DNA from: Pythium myriotylum
Lineage: Eukaryota > Oomycota > Peronosporomycetes > Pythiales > Pythiaceae
Length of the DNA stretch: 64,000 nucleotides
Direction: 5' to 3'
Assembly (NCBI GenBank): GCA_023091665.1
Contig: JALJCQ010000001.1
Location: 3,038,001-3,102,000 of the forward strand
Position 1 is the stretch's first letter. Every line of letters begins with the position of its first letter. The notes beneath the pieces were generated by a model that was given only the letters and a program-made list of their open reading frames with translations, ran no database searches and was not told the origin of the DNA. The position numbers and the translations under genes were made by a program. Shown here piece by piece: positions 54,023-64,000 of this stretch.

Positions 54023-57000
54023 CTAATACAATCCTGTCCGTGGGCATCCGAGCTGGTCTTCTCGTGGGGGAGTTAGATACCCGTTCAGAGTGCTCCCGTT
54101 GTGACTTGAGTGAGACGCCCGCATTGCAAGATGAGAAAAGAATTGGAGTAGCTGAGGCGACGAGATGTAGCCGCTCTGGTTCAAGTCGATGCTACTAACG
54201 AGAAAGTGCAATTCTCCGACGTCCAAGTCCAACCCGAGTCTGTAGCACACATATTTGATGTCGCCCGCTCGACAGACAGCCTCAAACTCGCCGTTATCGA
54301 TGGGTACAACCAGTTCTCGGGCCATGACGCCCTTAAATGCATGGCGAATTAGGATTGCTGCACTCTGGCGGCCTTTCTCGGTCATTAGAAGATCACTTAG
54401 CCGGCTTCCGTACAGTAATTTGCGCTGGAGAGACAATTCATCGCTGGCAAAGAGCGACATTGTTCGACTGCTTCCACCAGAAGTGCGAGGCGAGTTAATT
54501 GCATCCGCAAGGATCGGAGAGAACGAAACACTGGGTTTGGGTGGCCCACCAGCCGCATGCAACCGTCGAACAGTCTCCCGCGGATATGCATTATTGCTGT
54601 ATATGCCCGTTGCGGTCGTATTCACCCCGACTGGTGTCGTGCGTGTGAGTTCATTGAGCAAATCGCTGATCCGGTGGAGAATGTCAAGGAAGCTTACAGT
54701 CAGCGGCTCTGTTTGTGGGTACAGCACGTCGACAAAGTCTTTCGCAGTGATTCCAGAAGGCAAGGCATTAGAGAAATTGAGACTGAGCCGCGATGCCATC
54801 AAGATCTCCACTAAGTCTGCTTTGTTGACCTGACCATGGACGTCGGCATTGCGATGCAAATCCACGACACTCTTTAGGTCTCCACGACGCTCCAGCAAAT
54901 CTTGCAGTATTGAAATGATCGTGAGTTTTCGTCCACGAGGCATCGCGCGAGTCTTCTCCGATGTAAACCCACGGGCTTCGGACCCTGTCGGCGAGTTGTT
55001 TCCATTAGGCTCAAACTCTCGGTTTGTGTTTTCGTAGATCTGGTCTGTGATTTGAATCGAACTCTTCGTTGCTCTGTGATCTTGATTCATTTTCCGGCGA
55101 GGACAGTTCCATAAGGCGTCGGTCTCGTTTGCGATGTTCATGTTGTATTCTTGCTCAGAACATCCAGTCGCATTTGCAAATGCCTGGGTTTCTTGGGGTG
55201 CGAGCAAGACGGACGCGGTGGAGAGATGCTGTCGCCGTTTCTTGGGTGAGAGCAGGTCGCTACAAAGCTGTTTCAGTCGGTCCTCAATCTTGGAGTAGAC
55301 TATTCCACTTGGATGATACGGCTGGGCCGTTGGCACTGAGTTATCGCCCGGGTACTTGGACAATTCCACTCTCTGTGTGATCGCAACGATCGCTGTCTGC
55401 ACGTCCTGAGGAGACGCCAGGATGCCGAGCTCATGGATCGCAGCTGTCAGTTCTCCTCGGGTTATAAGCCCTGTGTGATGGACATCATACCGCTGGCAAA
55501 GGTCGAGCAGAGATTGAAACTCGAGCAGCATTGCCTCAAATATTTTCTGTACCGAACGTGTCAGTCCTCCGACAGCACGAGTAGGTGACAGCTCGGGCAA
55601 GCTCCACTTGTCTTCTGTCGGCTGAGGCATTGCCGCGATCTTAGTAGCAGCAGTATTCAGGTGATCATAGAATTCTTGCGCGACCATATACCCTCGACCG
55701 CTTGGGTCCAGCGCCCAGAAGAGGCCCTCAACCTCAGCATACCTTGCGACGAGGCCGAGGTGCACCAAACTCTGTCGTAACTGACCTCGTGTGATTCGGC
55801 CGAAGCGGTCTCCTGGGAAGATACTCTGTGGAGATGTCGAGCTGAGATGGCCAACATCCTTGAGCTGCTGTAACTTGGTAAGAATCCTTTTCTCCAGTGC
55901 CAATGGTTTGACAGACTCTGATCCGTCATTGCAGTCATTCAGCTCTTGACGATATCTCTGGACGTCGTTACTTGTATCAGGCGGGGTGTGGAAGTTGATA
56001 TTGCTGTTCCATCGGCTTTCATCACGGATCTTGATCATCGACCGATTTGCTTCAGTATTTCGTTGCTCATTCGACTTACCAGCTGGATGCACAACGGCCA
56101 TATTTGCGTTCGAGCCAACATTTCCCTGCGATTGGTACAGAGACGGAGGAGCGAGCTCATTCACAGTCGGGAACTGGGTTTTTCGTCCGGTACGAATAGG
56201 CGAGATAGTCGTAACCCCCGTTCCTGGGCCAGTCGAAGGTGGAGGGGGATTTGTAAACGCAGAGGAGCGAACGGTGCTCGCCATCTTATTATGATCATGG
56301 ACTTTGAGCGCGTGGAGAAGAGCTGAAAGGCCAATGTGCCCGTTAGAATCCCTGCGAACAACGTAAATCTCAGCCATACCGCGATAAGATTGCGCGCAAA
56401 TAAACGTACACGAATGGTCGAAGACGAACGCGAAGCGCAGCATAGTCGGGGTTGCTCAGCGTAATTCCACAACGTGTGAGAATATCCCGAAAGGTCTCGG
56501 CTGTCACATAACGCTGGCGTGCCTTCTCATACTGAAGGATCAACGGCTCCAGTTTATCTAATGCAAGCACCAGAAGATCCCATAATCGAGCATTTGTTGC
56601 AATTGGTGGCGACGATGTCTGGGATGATGCCGGCAATGCGTGCTTGTTGGCATCTGGACTTCCGTTGTGGACTGTGGAAAGGAAGTCAGCGTATCGGATC
56701 GAAAAAGACTCGCTGTCAGATGGGAAGTCCTTGAGCTCCATCGGCAAGGCCTCGTAAAGTCTCTCAAACTCTCTCGCAGTCAGGAAGACGCCAATGTGCG
56801 ACATCGCAAGCTCGAACTCTTCTTGGCTCACGCATGCGGTGGACGAGATATCCATTTTCGAGAAAAGTTGGCTTAATTTGTCGAGGTTTTGGACGACTGA
56901 ATCTCGAATCCGCCGCCAGATCATTTCCCCTTCGCTGTTCGCATTGCTGCTGACTAGGCTAGACGGAGAGGCGCTTTCGATCGCATACGGCGTAGGAATT

Positions 57001-57455
57001 GGCGCGATTCCTGCTCTAGAACTGTTTCTCGACTGGTTCGTATCGAGCTGCGTGCGCATCAAACGGAGAGACCACTCGGCCATGATACGGCAGAACATGT
57101 CGATATCGAGCTTTTTATTGTTGGAAGGACAAAAAACCGAGAAAAGTTCTTTGGTTTTGCGTTGCGCGGCTGCATCCAACCCCCTGGATCCACTTTGTTC
57201 GGCACTGCCATGCTCATTAGAGGATTGTACGATGCCAAGCCGCTTCATAGCAAGCTGGAACTCCTTCATATCCAGCTGACCGTCACCATTGAGACTAAAC
57301 CGCCGTAGTACATCGTCTGGCTTGATCTGAGAGTAGGCTAAACGCATGATTTCATCTGCGAAGTAGTCCGTGAGCCGTCGACTTTCGAGCAGTTGGTTGT
57401 AGGTATGCCATTCGGCCGTGCTCATGCTTTGAATCTTGGCCTGAGTCTTGTGCAT
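54023..57455 (-). CDS. Large EF-hand protein, EFCAB6-like
   Basis: Two exons, complement(54023-56351, 56410-57455), with a 58-bp intron (donor GTACGT, acceptor CGCAG), encode about 1124 residues; ATG at 57455. The junction itself builds the EF-hand-like RPFVDSNGHIGLSALLHAL. Several other EF-hand pairs appear: FSLNGDGQLDMKEFQLAM near 55, FSKMDISSTACVSQEEFELA near 200, FWALDPSGRGYMVAQEFYDHL near 590, and DLNQSGYISSPQLLQFF near the end. Many loops are degenerate for calcium. The repeated EF-hand layout with long spacers is like EFCAB6, an axonemal doublet-microtubule protein. A zoospore-flagellum role is inferred. Confidence 0.7.
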
Positions 57456-57678
57456 TTTGCACAGGAGGTCTCCGCGAGATCACTTCAACGTCAGCGCAAC
57501 GTCCGTCTAACAGAGAAGCTTGATCCTTCTCTGCCGGCTCGGTGACGGTTCGCACTGGGCCGACAATAGATCACCCCCAGTCCCAATCAAAATGTTTCTG
57601 GCTCCACTCGAGTACGGCGTTCAGCACATAAGATAATACAGATATTTCTAGTGTGAATTATAATGGAGTTCATCAGCC
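57456..57678. other. Short spacer
   Basis: Upstream flank of the EF-hand gene and 3' flank of the neighbouring minus-strand gene. Nothing else seen. Confidence 0.4.
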
Positions 57679-58314
57679 TCAATTGACGTAAAAGGATTCA
57701 TCGCCGGCGTAGTCGAGTACGTAGCAGATCAGAACGAGAATACTGCGGTCCATGCCTGGCGCAACCTCGACGCAGAACTTGACGTTCACGCCAATGCTGC
57801 CTACCGGGTACACCTTGGCCACGGGGATATGCTTTTCCGGCTCGGTTTCAGTCGTGAGCCAGATAATTGCGCGGTGCTCAAGCGTCCACTCGCCGGTGTA
57901 CCCGATCGTGTACTCGCGTCCAGAGATGCGGTCGCGGAAAGTGCCGAGCTCGGCTGGCAAACTCGGCCGCATGAACCTTTTGAGCGTGAAGAGCGCAATG
58001 TTCGTGCTTAGGTCCACCGTCGTGAATCCTTTGGTGTAGATGTTCCCAATGAACTTCGTGATTGGCATTTTGTCACCATCAGTGAGTACTTGGTAGCCGT
58101 CGAGCCAGAAGATGAGCTCGCCCTGTTGGTCATTGGAGTGGTCGTAGACCGTGTAGGTGATGTTGTCAAAGACCACGGCGCGCGTGAACTTGACAAGCAT
58201 CTTGGTCGTCGTATTGGCGCAGTGCTTTGCACTCAGTGCCACTACTTTTCCAGGGAGAGGCTCGAGAGCCGTCGACGCGACTTGCTCCTTCATCGAGGAC
58301 GAGTTGCATCCCAT
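57679..58314 (-). CDS. Putatively N-myristoylated protein, LURP-one/Tubby-C2-like
   Basis: A 211-residue protein. The start at 58314 (MGCNSSSMKEQ) is chosen because it gives an ideal N-myristoylation signal (Gly2, Ser6) with an adjacent Cys3 for palmitoylation; earlier in-frame Met would bury it. The rest is predicted beta-rich: FTRAVVFDNITYTVYDHS, GELIFWLDGYQVLTD, FIGNIYTKGFTTVDLS, REYTIGYTGEWTLEH. The 'D..G..v' and repeated beta-strand pattern recall LURP-one-related/scramblase-like folds, but this is a weak recollection. It probably sits on the cytosolic face of a membrane. Function unknown. Confidence 0.65.
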   Translation of the reverse strand: MGCNSSSMKEQVASTALEPLPGKVVALSAKHCANTTTKMLVKFTRAVVFDNITYTVYDHSNDQQGELIFWLDGYQVLTDGDKMPITKFIGNIYTKGFTTVDLSTNIALFTLKRFMRPSLPAELGTFRDRISGREYTIGYTGEWTLEHRAIIWLTTETEPEKHIPVAKVYPVGSIGVNVKFCVEVAPGMDRSILVLICYVLDYAGDESFYVN

Positions 58315-59288
58315 TATAATCGCGTGGTTGAACAAGAAGGGAAATCGAAGAATGGAAACGAAGGAGGCGGACGTGATGCAACCATGTCGGATCGCATCCC
58401 GTTGGACATTCGCACTCAATAACGAGGGAAGAGCCCATGGGTTCGGTCCAATGGGTTCACGTGGTACTTGGTGACATCTCTGGTGAGAACAGGCAGTTTC
58501 TCCCCTCATGAGGAGATGGAGTTGGCGTCGTCTTTGACTCGAGCGGGAGTGGAAATCTCGAGAAGCTTACTTTTGCCGCAAAGAAGCGCATAATTAACTT
58601 CTTGGAACTCCAAAGCACTATTGGATGCCGCCTCAAACGAATTCGATGAAACACCGAAGTCCCGCGAGACATATGAGACTGTTGCACAATTCATATCCAC
58701 TGGTCTTCACATATGACGGCGCCACCTGGACGATAGCTACCGGGGTAGTCGGCAGTATACTGTCTACCTCGAGCAGAGAGCAATCGTGGTACTGTTGGGT
58801 CTCTCCCGCCAAAGAGGAAGAAGGAGGATTCGGTGACTTGTTGTGGATCGGCATGGCCGAGACCAGAGAGTTCACGGATCTCGCCGAATGTCAAACAGGT
58901 GGCGGCGTGATATTTCTGGAATCTGAAATCAATCAAGTCGCGAGAAACCAGGTGGGGGCCAGTGAGAATGAAGAAGAGGTCGCTTGACTGCGGCGACGTT
59001 TAGGTTAATCCCCTTTGGCGACCGTTCAGCATGCCGTTGTGGAGAAGCCATCCCGATATGCCCAAGAGAACTGCTCATGCTCTACCAGAATCGCCTTCTC
59101 TGGGAGACAACGCAACGTAAATGTCCTTGCTTCTCCTTGATTTAAGGCACCAAAGACTTCTCCTTGCTTCTTGATTTAAGACACCAGAGGAATGTTCTCG
59201 GGTAGGACAGCTAGGTCCACACTTCATCATCCATGAGCTTACATTCCGTAGAACTCTAGCTCCCTAACGCTGAGCACTGAGACCACGT
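58315..59288. other. Intergenic region with one weak ORF
   Basis: A 120-codon plus-strand ORF with ATG at 58625 (to 58987) is present but has no family features and is not strongly coding in appearance. An imperfect direct repeat of about 28 bp (CTTGATTTAAGRCACCARAG core) lies at about 59130-59190. No other feature supported. Confidence 0.4.
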
Positions 59289-59924
59289 TCACGTGGCCTT
59301 CCGTCGCAGCTTGGACACAAGCGAATGCACAATCCTCCGTCCTGGGATTTTCGTCGAGCCGGCCTTGAGGTCCTTGATGTGCGACTCGCGGAATCCCGCG
59401 AGGTCAGCTCGCGAGTAAAACAGCTCGCCGAGATCCACGCTCTCTCGCCGCGTTGTCACTGGTGTATACTCCCACGGCGTCGTCTCTTCATTGAATGTCA
59501 CTCTCTTGGCGCGCTTCTCACCGCCACCATCTTCTTGATTTCCTAGTCCTCGTCCACTCGTCTCGAGCCGCGTGACGTAGAGCGCCGTGACCCATTGCAC
59601 GAAACTGCTGCTGCTGCTCGCATGCACGCTGATGCGCAGTGTCTTGCCCGAGCCTCGTTCGGTCACGATGAGCCCGTGGCGTCCTGCCACGAGCGTGGCC
59701 TGCAGATCCAGCTCGACCACGCGAGTCGGCGCGCGGTTGAGCTTGCGGTCGACGCGGCGGCGGAAGCAGCGCAGCGTGGCACGCTGCAGCAGCGCAAAGT
59801 GCCACCGCGTGGGCGTCAGCACGCTGAGCACGGGCCGGCGAATGCGCCAGGCAGACGAGGAGCTGCTCGCGCTGACCTCCTCGAGGCTGATCAAGCCGGA
59901 GAGACACGACCCGCTCGTCGGCAT
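59289..59924 (-). CDS. PH-like domain protein with K-R-V-T-F motif, paralogue 1
   Basis: A 211-residue protein, ATG at 59924. The first 120 residues look like a pleckstrin-homology-type fold: SGLISLEEV, then a RWHFALLQRATLRCF strand pair, a variable segment and a closing SFVQWVTALY helix. An AKRVTFNEET motif follows and then DLGELFYSRADLAGFRESH. The same order is found in the protein at 61309-61971, so the two are tandem paralogues. The R-V-x-F sequence fits a protein phosphatase 1 docking motif, which is an inference. The 'LFYS..D...F' block resembles short motifs often seen after RVxF-like sequences in stramenopile proteins. Function unknown. Confidence 0.7.
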   Translation of the reverse strand: MPTSGSCLSGLISLEEVSASSSSSAWRIRRPVLSVLTPTRWHFALLQRATLRCFRRRVDRKLNRAPTRVVELDLQATLVAGRHGLIVTERGSGKTLRISVHASSSSSFVQWVTALYVTRLETSGRGLGNQEDGGGEKRAKRVTFNEETTPWEYTPVTTRRESVDLGELFYSRADLAGFRESHIKDLKAGSTKIPGRRIVHSLVSKLRRKAT

Positions 59925-61308
59925 GGGAAAGACTGATGCGTTCGAATATTAGAGACTGTGGAATCGACAGGTATTCGAAAATTGCACCGAGAGACCTGTC
60001 GGGTTGGGGATTCGCCTCTGGAAGAACGATGTGATATGGGCGCGAGAGAAATCATGCCGCCATACTGGATTGTTCAGCAGCCAATATATATATATATATA
60101 TATATATAACATGCTGTACGAAAGTGAAGCCAGCCAGCCAGCGAGCGAGGCCGGATGTTCACTCACATTGGCGTGTCGAACTCATCGCCCGATGGCACTA
60201 AAGCGAGTCGGATGAGTCAGGCGACGACGGTCTCACTTTCGGTCGAAAGAGTTGGATGCCGGCGACGTCCGAATCCCAGTTCGTTCGCTGTAAAGATGGG
60301 TCACCCGAGATGCGAAACGAAGTGGTTTGAATCTGAGCCGCGCGTTGCAAATCGTCAGCAGTCACTCGAGCCCCGTCTTCGGGTGGTGGTGCCGAGCCGA
60401 ATCGCCCTCTGCTGCTGCTTCTTCTTCGTCTTCTCGACGCTGCAGATGATGCAATGAGGGGAGCAATTGTCTGGAAGGACACCGCTGCTGCCGGTCTGTG
60501 TTGTTTGTGGCGGTCGGATTACAAGGGTAATCCATTGCGATGGAGCGTGGGAAACTCGGAGCTTGCACTAACGTTATCATTCCTTTTTTTTTCTTCGAGC
60601 GGTAATCCGCTTGTTTGGAGGTTGCAGTGTGGTTTGATTGGGAGCTCTCGGCTCCATTGAAGCAGTTTGCAGGCGGGCGAGTCAGTGCGTGTCCTCCAGA
60701 GTGCTGTGATGGAGTCTGGCGCTGTTCAGCAATCTGCCGACTGGAAAGCTTCCCAAGCGTCGCCGCGTGAACTGCAACCTCGGAGAGGAGCAAAGACACA
60801 ATGGAAGCTGAATTTTATCATGGCGAGTATCCGGTCTCCCACTTCAACATGGTACACCTCCAATATACTTGCATAAACTGATGGAAAAAGATTAAGCAAA
60901 ACATCGATATAGATAGGTTTTCGCAGCCCTGAAAAAGAGCGCCCAGCTGCTTTTCCGGTTGAACTGTGGCTCGGCTCATCTGATGACGGGGGCCGTCGCA
61001 TTCAGAAGAGGCGACATCTTCGCGACACATCTCCCATCAAAAGTCGCCGACGCGACGACGGCAGACGCGCCATCCGTCGGGGGCGCCAAGGGTGCTTTTG
61101 GATGGCCACGGCAGGCAGCCGATCGACCCTCGGGATGCTATGGCTACCCTTGTCGTCCCCTATCTACGTATGGAGAGATTCAAGACTGAGTGGTGGCGGC
61201 GAGGGCGCCCTGGTACGGTACATGGCACACGCGAAGCAAACCAAGGAAAAATAGATAGATTGATGGGGGTGGAGTATAGATACAGTTTGAGATGGATGAC
61301 GAGCGAGG
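59925..61308. other. Intergenic region with (TA)n microsatellite
   Basis: About 1.4 kb between the two PH-like paralogues with no supported gene. A TA dinucleotide run of about 25 bp lies at about 60084-60109. Frames open here are short and unremarkable. Confidence 0.55.
60084..60109. repeat. (TA)n microsatellite
   Basis: Uninterrupted alternating A/T run of about 25 bp. Confidence 0.9.
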
Positions 61309-61971
61309 TCACTTGCACCGCTCGCCGACGCGCACGAGCGCCGGGCTCTTGGTCGCCAGCGCGTCCTCTTTCCATCGCTGCAGGAACTCGGCGTAGTCTT
61401 TCTTCGAGTAAAAGAGCTCGTCCTTGTCCACGGGCTCCTGGGCGTCTGGGAGAATGCTCACTTGCGGCACCTCGATGAACGAGACGCTCTTGCTCTTGGG
61501 CAGCGTCGGCGTCGGCGTCGAGGACGAGGACGACGACGCGAGCGCCTGGTAGTACAAGGCCGTGACCCACTGGTTGATCTTGGCGCTCTCGTGGAGACGG
61601 ATGGTCATGGCCTTGCCGGTCGTCCGGCACCGCACGTAGACGCACTCGTGGTCGAACGTGAAGGCCTTGGGGTTCTCGGCCGTGGGCACGAGGTCGAGCG
61701 TGTGCTCGCTCACCGGCGGGTGCTGCATCTTGTAGTCGGCGCGGCGCGCGAAGCAGCGCAGCGAGTCGCGCGAGAGCACGGCGTAGAGCCACCGCGCGCC
61801 CGACTTGTCGCTGCCGGTGCTGCCCGTGCTGCTGCTGCGCTTGCGCGAGGGCGACTGCGAGAGCACGGGCGAGCTCGTGGGCACGGCCTCGAGCCGGATG
61901 AAGCCCGTGAGGTGCGACGAGCGCTTGGTCGTCGGCGCGACGCTCTGCGATCGGCGGAGGCAGGAGTTCAT
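61309..61971 (-). CDS. PH-like domain protein with K-S-V-S-F motif, paralogue 2
   Basis: A 220-residue protein, start at 61971 (MNSCLRRSQSVAP). It parallels paralogue 1: TGFIRLEAV, a Ser-rich insert, GARWLYAVLSRDSLRCFARR, a long variable loop, KINQWVTALYYQAL, then SKSVSFIEVP and DKDELFYSKKDYAEFLQRW. The W-TALY helix is the expected C-terminal helix of a PH domain. The KSVSF motif is weaker than KRVTF as a PP1 site. An earlier in-frame Met (62109) exists but adds unlike sequence. Tandem duplication of an unknown signalling adaptor is the likely origin. Confidence 0.7.
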   Translation of the reverse strand: MNSCLRRSQSVAPTTKRSSHLTGFIRLEAVPTSSPVLSQSPSRKRSSSTGSTGSDKSGARWLYAVLSRDSLRCFARRADYKMQHPPVSEHTLDLVPTAENPKAFTFDHECVYVRCRTTGKAMTIRLHESAKINQWVTALYYQALASSSSSSTPTPTLPKSKSVSFIEVPQVSILPDAQEPVDKDELFYSKKDYAEFLQRWKEDALATKSPALVRVGERCK

Positions 61972-63183
61972 GGCGAGGTCTCTCTTAGTGGTGGTTGTAG
62001 AAATCGATGGAGAGAGCGTTTTCGCGTCAGCCCACTGGTCACGTCCACTGGTCGACGGAAGAGCAACACACGAGCGAAGCTGGATGGGGCCGTGTCGCTT
62101 GCTCGTCAAGCGTCAGATCTTCAAATGCGCCCGACCAAGATTCTACAACTCGCTCGCTTTGCTGGGAAGGCTGGACGAGGCTTGAACCAGCTGTGGGCGA
62201 TGGGCAGAGTGATGGTCTCGATAATCGCCGCGCAGCGCCACCTGGTCGGTCTGGAAAAAGGGCCGAGAAGCTACGGTACTGGACAGCGCGCGAACGCCAG
62301 ATGGGATGCTGCAGTGTTGCCAAGTGCGTCTCAATGACGCCAACCGGGCCTCGAGGATGTGGATGGATGACGGTCCGTGATGGATGCATGATTAAGCCGA
62401 GAGGGAACGGGCTGGAAAGAAAAAGCGAATCTCCCGCGAGCGGCTCCTCAGGAGCTCCATTTGGTGCCGGCGTAATTTTTGGATCCTCCCGACCACTTTG
62501 GGCTCGTCTAGCTTGTCTCTCTGGCAACGCCTGCCCCCCACCCACTGCTCCCCCCGTGAGTTCACGCTTTTTGTATTGTTTTGGTGCGACACGAGCCGCG
62601 GGAGACAAGCCGTGAGTCTCGGCACACGGCTCGTCATAATCGCCAGTCTCTGGGCCAGATGCTGCGAAAGAAAAACCGGCCTGCATAGAAGGCTGGCCTC
62701 TGGCCCCAAGAGAGTCCTCGGCCACCTGGTGGCAGGTTTCTTCGTGGAGCTCCAACACGAGCGAGGAGCTCACGCTTCAAGTCGCTAGAGCTGCGAAAAT
62801 GCGACTGACGCCAGCAAAGAGCCCTAGCTTGTGAGATTTCAACCACCTCCTCGGGTGGGGGTTCGGGGAGCTCCGCTGAAGCGGTGGGTGAACCGACGAG
62901 GTCCCGTCCCACGTCTTGCACGTGCCGCTGCGAGATTGGATGGGCGAGTCCAACCCCAAAGCGAATAATCGCACCTACCGTAGAAAAGCCCACTGTCACA
63001 TATGTCAGGTCGCACTTTGTGGGTAAGTGCGTATGTCTATTTTTGTAGATAATTTGCATGTCGGTTGTAAATACGTGATATTTGTAATTTTGTAAATACT
63101 CTGTCGATTGGTGCGTATTTTGAAAAGGAGCGATGCTTGAGGCGAGGGAACTCTCGTGAGCAGCTCATCGAGCACGAGAGACC
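61972..63183. other. Intergenic region between PH-like paralogue and EMC4
   Basis: About 1.2 kb, holding both promoters. Open frames are present on both strands because the region is GC-rich, but none shows protein-family features. No RNA gene or repeat is evident. Confidence 0.5.
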
Positions 63184-63873
63184 ATGGCGACTGCAGGCGT
63201 CGAGACGCGCCGCAAGTGGCGCGTGGAGTTCAACGACGCGCGCGAGAACGAGCCAATCAAGCTCGAGCCGATCGGCTACTGCCGCGGCATCACGGCCGAG
63301 AAGGTGGGGCTTCGATCCGCGGCGTCTTCATTGAGAACGAGTCGTTCGACTGACGTGGAGTTGGGACGTGATGGTAATGGCAGGCGTCGTCCTCGGCGGT
63401 CGCGAACAAGCAGGAGACCAACACGCTTGACCTGAAGAAGAAGGTGCGGGGGCTCTGTTGTTTTCGCTCTTGGGGGGGGAATTCTGTGGCTCATACTGAC
63501 GTGATTCTGGATATCATAGCGTGCGATGGAGATCGGCACGGCGCCGTTCAAGAGCCTCATGCAGACCGGTATCATGATGTGGATGAGCGGCTCGCAGATC
63601 AACATCTTCTCCATCATGATCACGGCCATGATCGTCATGAACACGGTCAAGTCCATCTTCGGGCTCAACAACGCGTTCACCTCGGTCGCCGACGGCACCG
63701 TCGACCTCACGCAGGCCAAGGCCGTGTACCTCATGGGCAACCTCGTCAACGCCGGCTTGGCTCTCTACAAGTGCGCCAATATGGGTCTCTTGCCGACCAC
63801 AAGTGCTGACTGGACGTGGCTTCTCCCGATTCGTCAGGCCATTGAAAGCTCGGCCTTCGCTGTGTCCACGTAG
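63184..63873 (+). CDS. EMC4: ER membrane protein complex subunit 4
   Basis: Three exons, 63184-63303, 63384-63443 and 63520-63873, with 80- and 76-bp introns, encode 177 residues, near the usual EMC4 length of about 180. After a hydrophilic N-terminus comes the family core: RAMEIGTAPFKSLM, MMWMSGSQINIFSIMITAMI, then an FGLNNAF segment, VYLMGNLVNAGLALYKCANM and GLLPTTSADW. Two to three membrane segments are visible. EMC4 is part of the ER membrane complex that inserts tail-anchored and polytopic membrane proteins. The first in-frame Met of exon 3 (63526) is not the start. Confidence 0.95.
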
Positions 63874-64000
63874 GGGGACTGTCATGTGTAGCTTGTAAGG
63901 AAGGCGTAGACGGAGACTAAAAGCTTTCATACAATTTATTCATCCAAAAACATCTAACTTCCTGTGATTCTACGATACGTTCCGACCGCCCGTTTGTGGT
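63874..64000. other. 3' flank of EMC4 to window end
   Basis: Non-coding as far as can be seen. Confidence 0.4.

Noticed and set aside
58625..58987. 120-codon plus-strand ORF as a confident gene
   Set aside because: No domain, signal peptide or paralogue; kept only as a weak ORF in the intergenic note.
1..64000. tRNA or rRNA genes
   Set aside because: No cloverleaf-like or rRNA-like segment was recognised; the only tRNA-like sequence is the retrotransposon primer-binding site.

Overview
The window is nuclear DNA from an oomycete (Stramenopiles), most likely a Pythium/Globisporangium-type species. Evidence: several Crinkler (CRN) effector genes and CRN debris; the CRN header motif is LxLYLA(R/K), the variant known from Pythium rather than the LxLFLAK of Phytophthora; genes are compact with very short GT..AG introns (58-80 bp); flagellar-type genes are present, as in a zoospore-forming organism; and there is no operon structure. 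Where the sequence allowed it, multi-exon genes were joined by eye and exon coordinates are given.

Layout. 1-824: C-terminal end of a hAT-like transposase. 930-7820: housekeeping genes: a bacterial-type TsaE with an apparent mitochondrial presequence, an FSIP1-like flagellar coiled-coil protein, and a large unknown protein. 8.0-10.5 kb: a decayed CRN-type NTPase fragment, two small paralogous genes and a tiny spliced gene, ending in two perfect hairpins. 10.56-14.37 kb: a full-length MDR-type ABC transporter. 15.3-21.6 kb: divergent UFD2/UBE4 U-box ligase and CWF19L2 splicing factor. 21.6-22.5 kb: a CRN header relic and two more perfect palindromes. 22.6-25.3 kb: polytopic membrane protein with a coiled-coil tail. 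25.4-31.1 kb and 46.0-51.0 kb: an effector-type accessory cluster in which CRN genes (one kinase CRN, one frameshifted NTPase-nuclease CRN) alternate with secreted His/Asn/Gly-rich glycoproteins, with clear segmental duplication between the two halves. 31.35-44.77 kb: a Ty1/copia LTR retrotransposon, inserted with a 5-bp target duplication, that splits the cluster. 52.0-64.0 kb: housekeeping genes again: five-exon PTEN, a small coiled-coil protein, a large EF-hand (EFCAB6-like) protein, a putatively myristoylated LURP-like protein, two PH-like paralogues and EMC4.

The strongest unusual signals are: (1) the copia element, which lacks protease and integrase core but carries exactly 12 apparently identical 692-bp tandem copies of an integrase-tail/linker segment, has identical 351-bp LTRs, and has a primer-binding site matching the initiator-tRNA anticodon loop, so that the gag start codon lies inside the primer-binding site; (2) the alternating CRN and secreted-glycoprotein cluster, with one glycoprotein expanded into 15 tandem 78-bp repeats that are stop-free in all six frames; (3) pairs of near-loopless perfect palindromes at two separate loci. 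No rRNA, tRNA or CRISPR array was seen.
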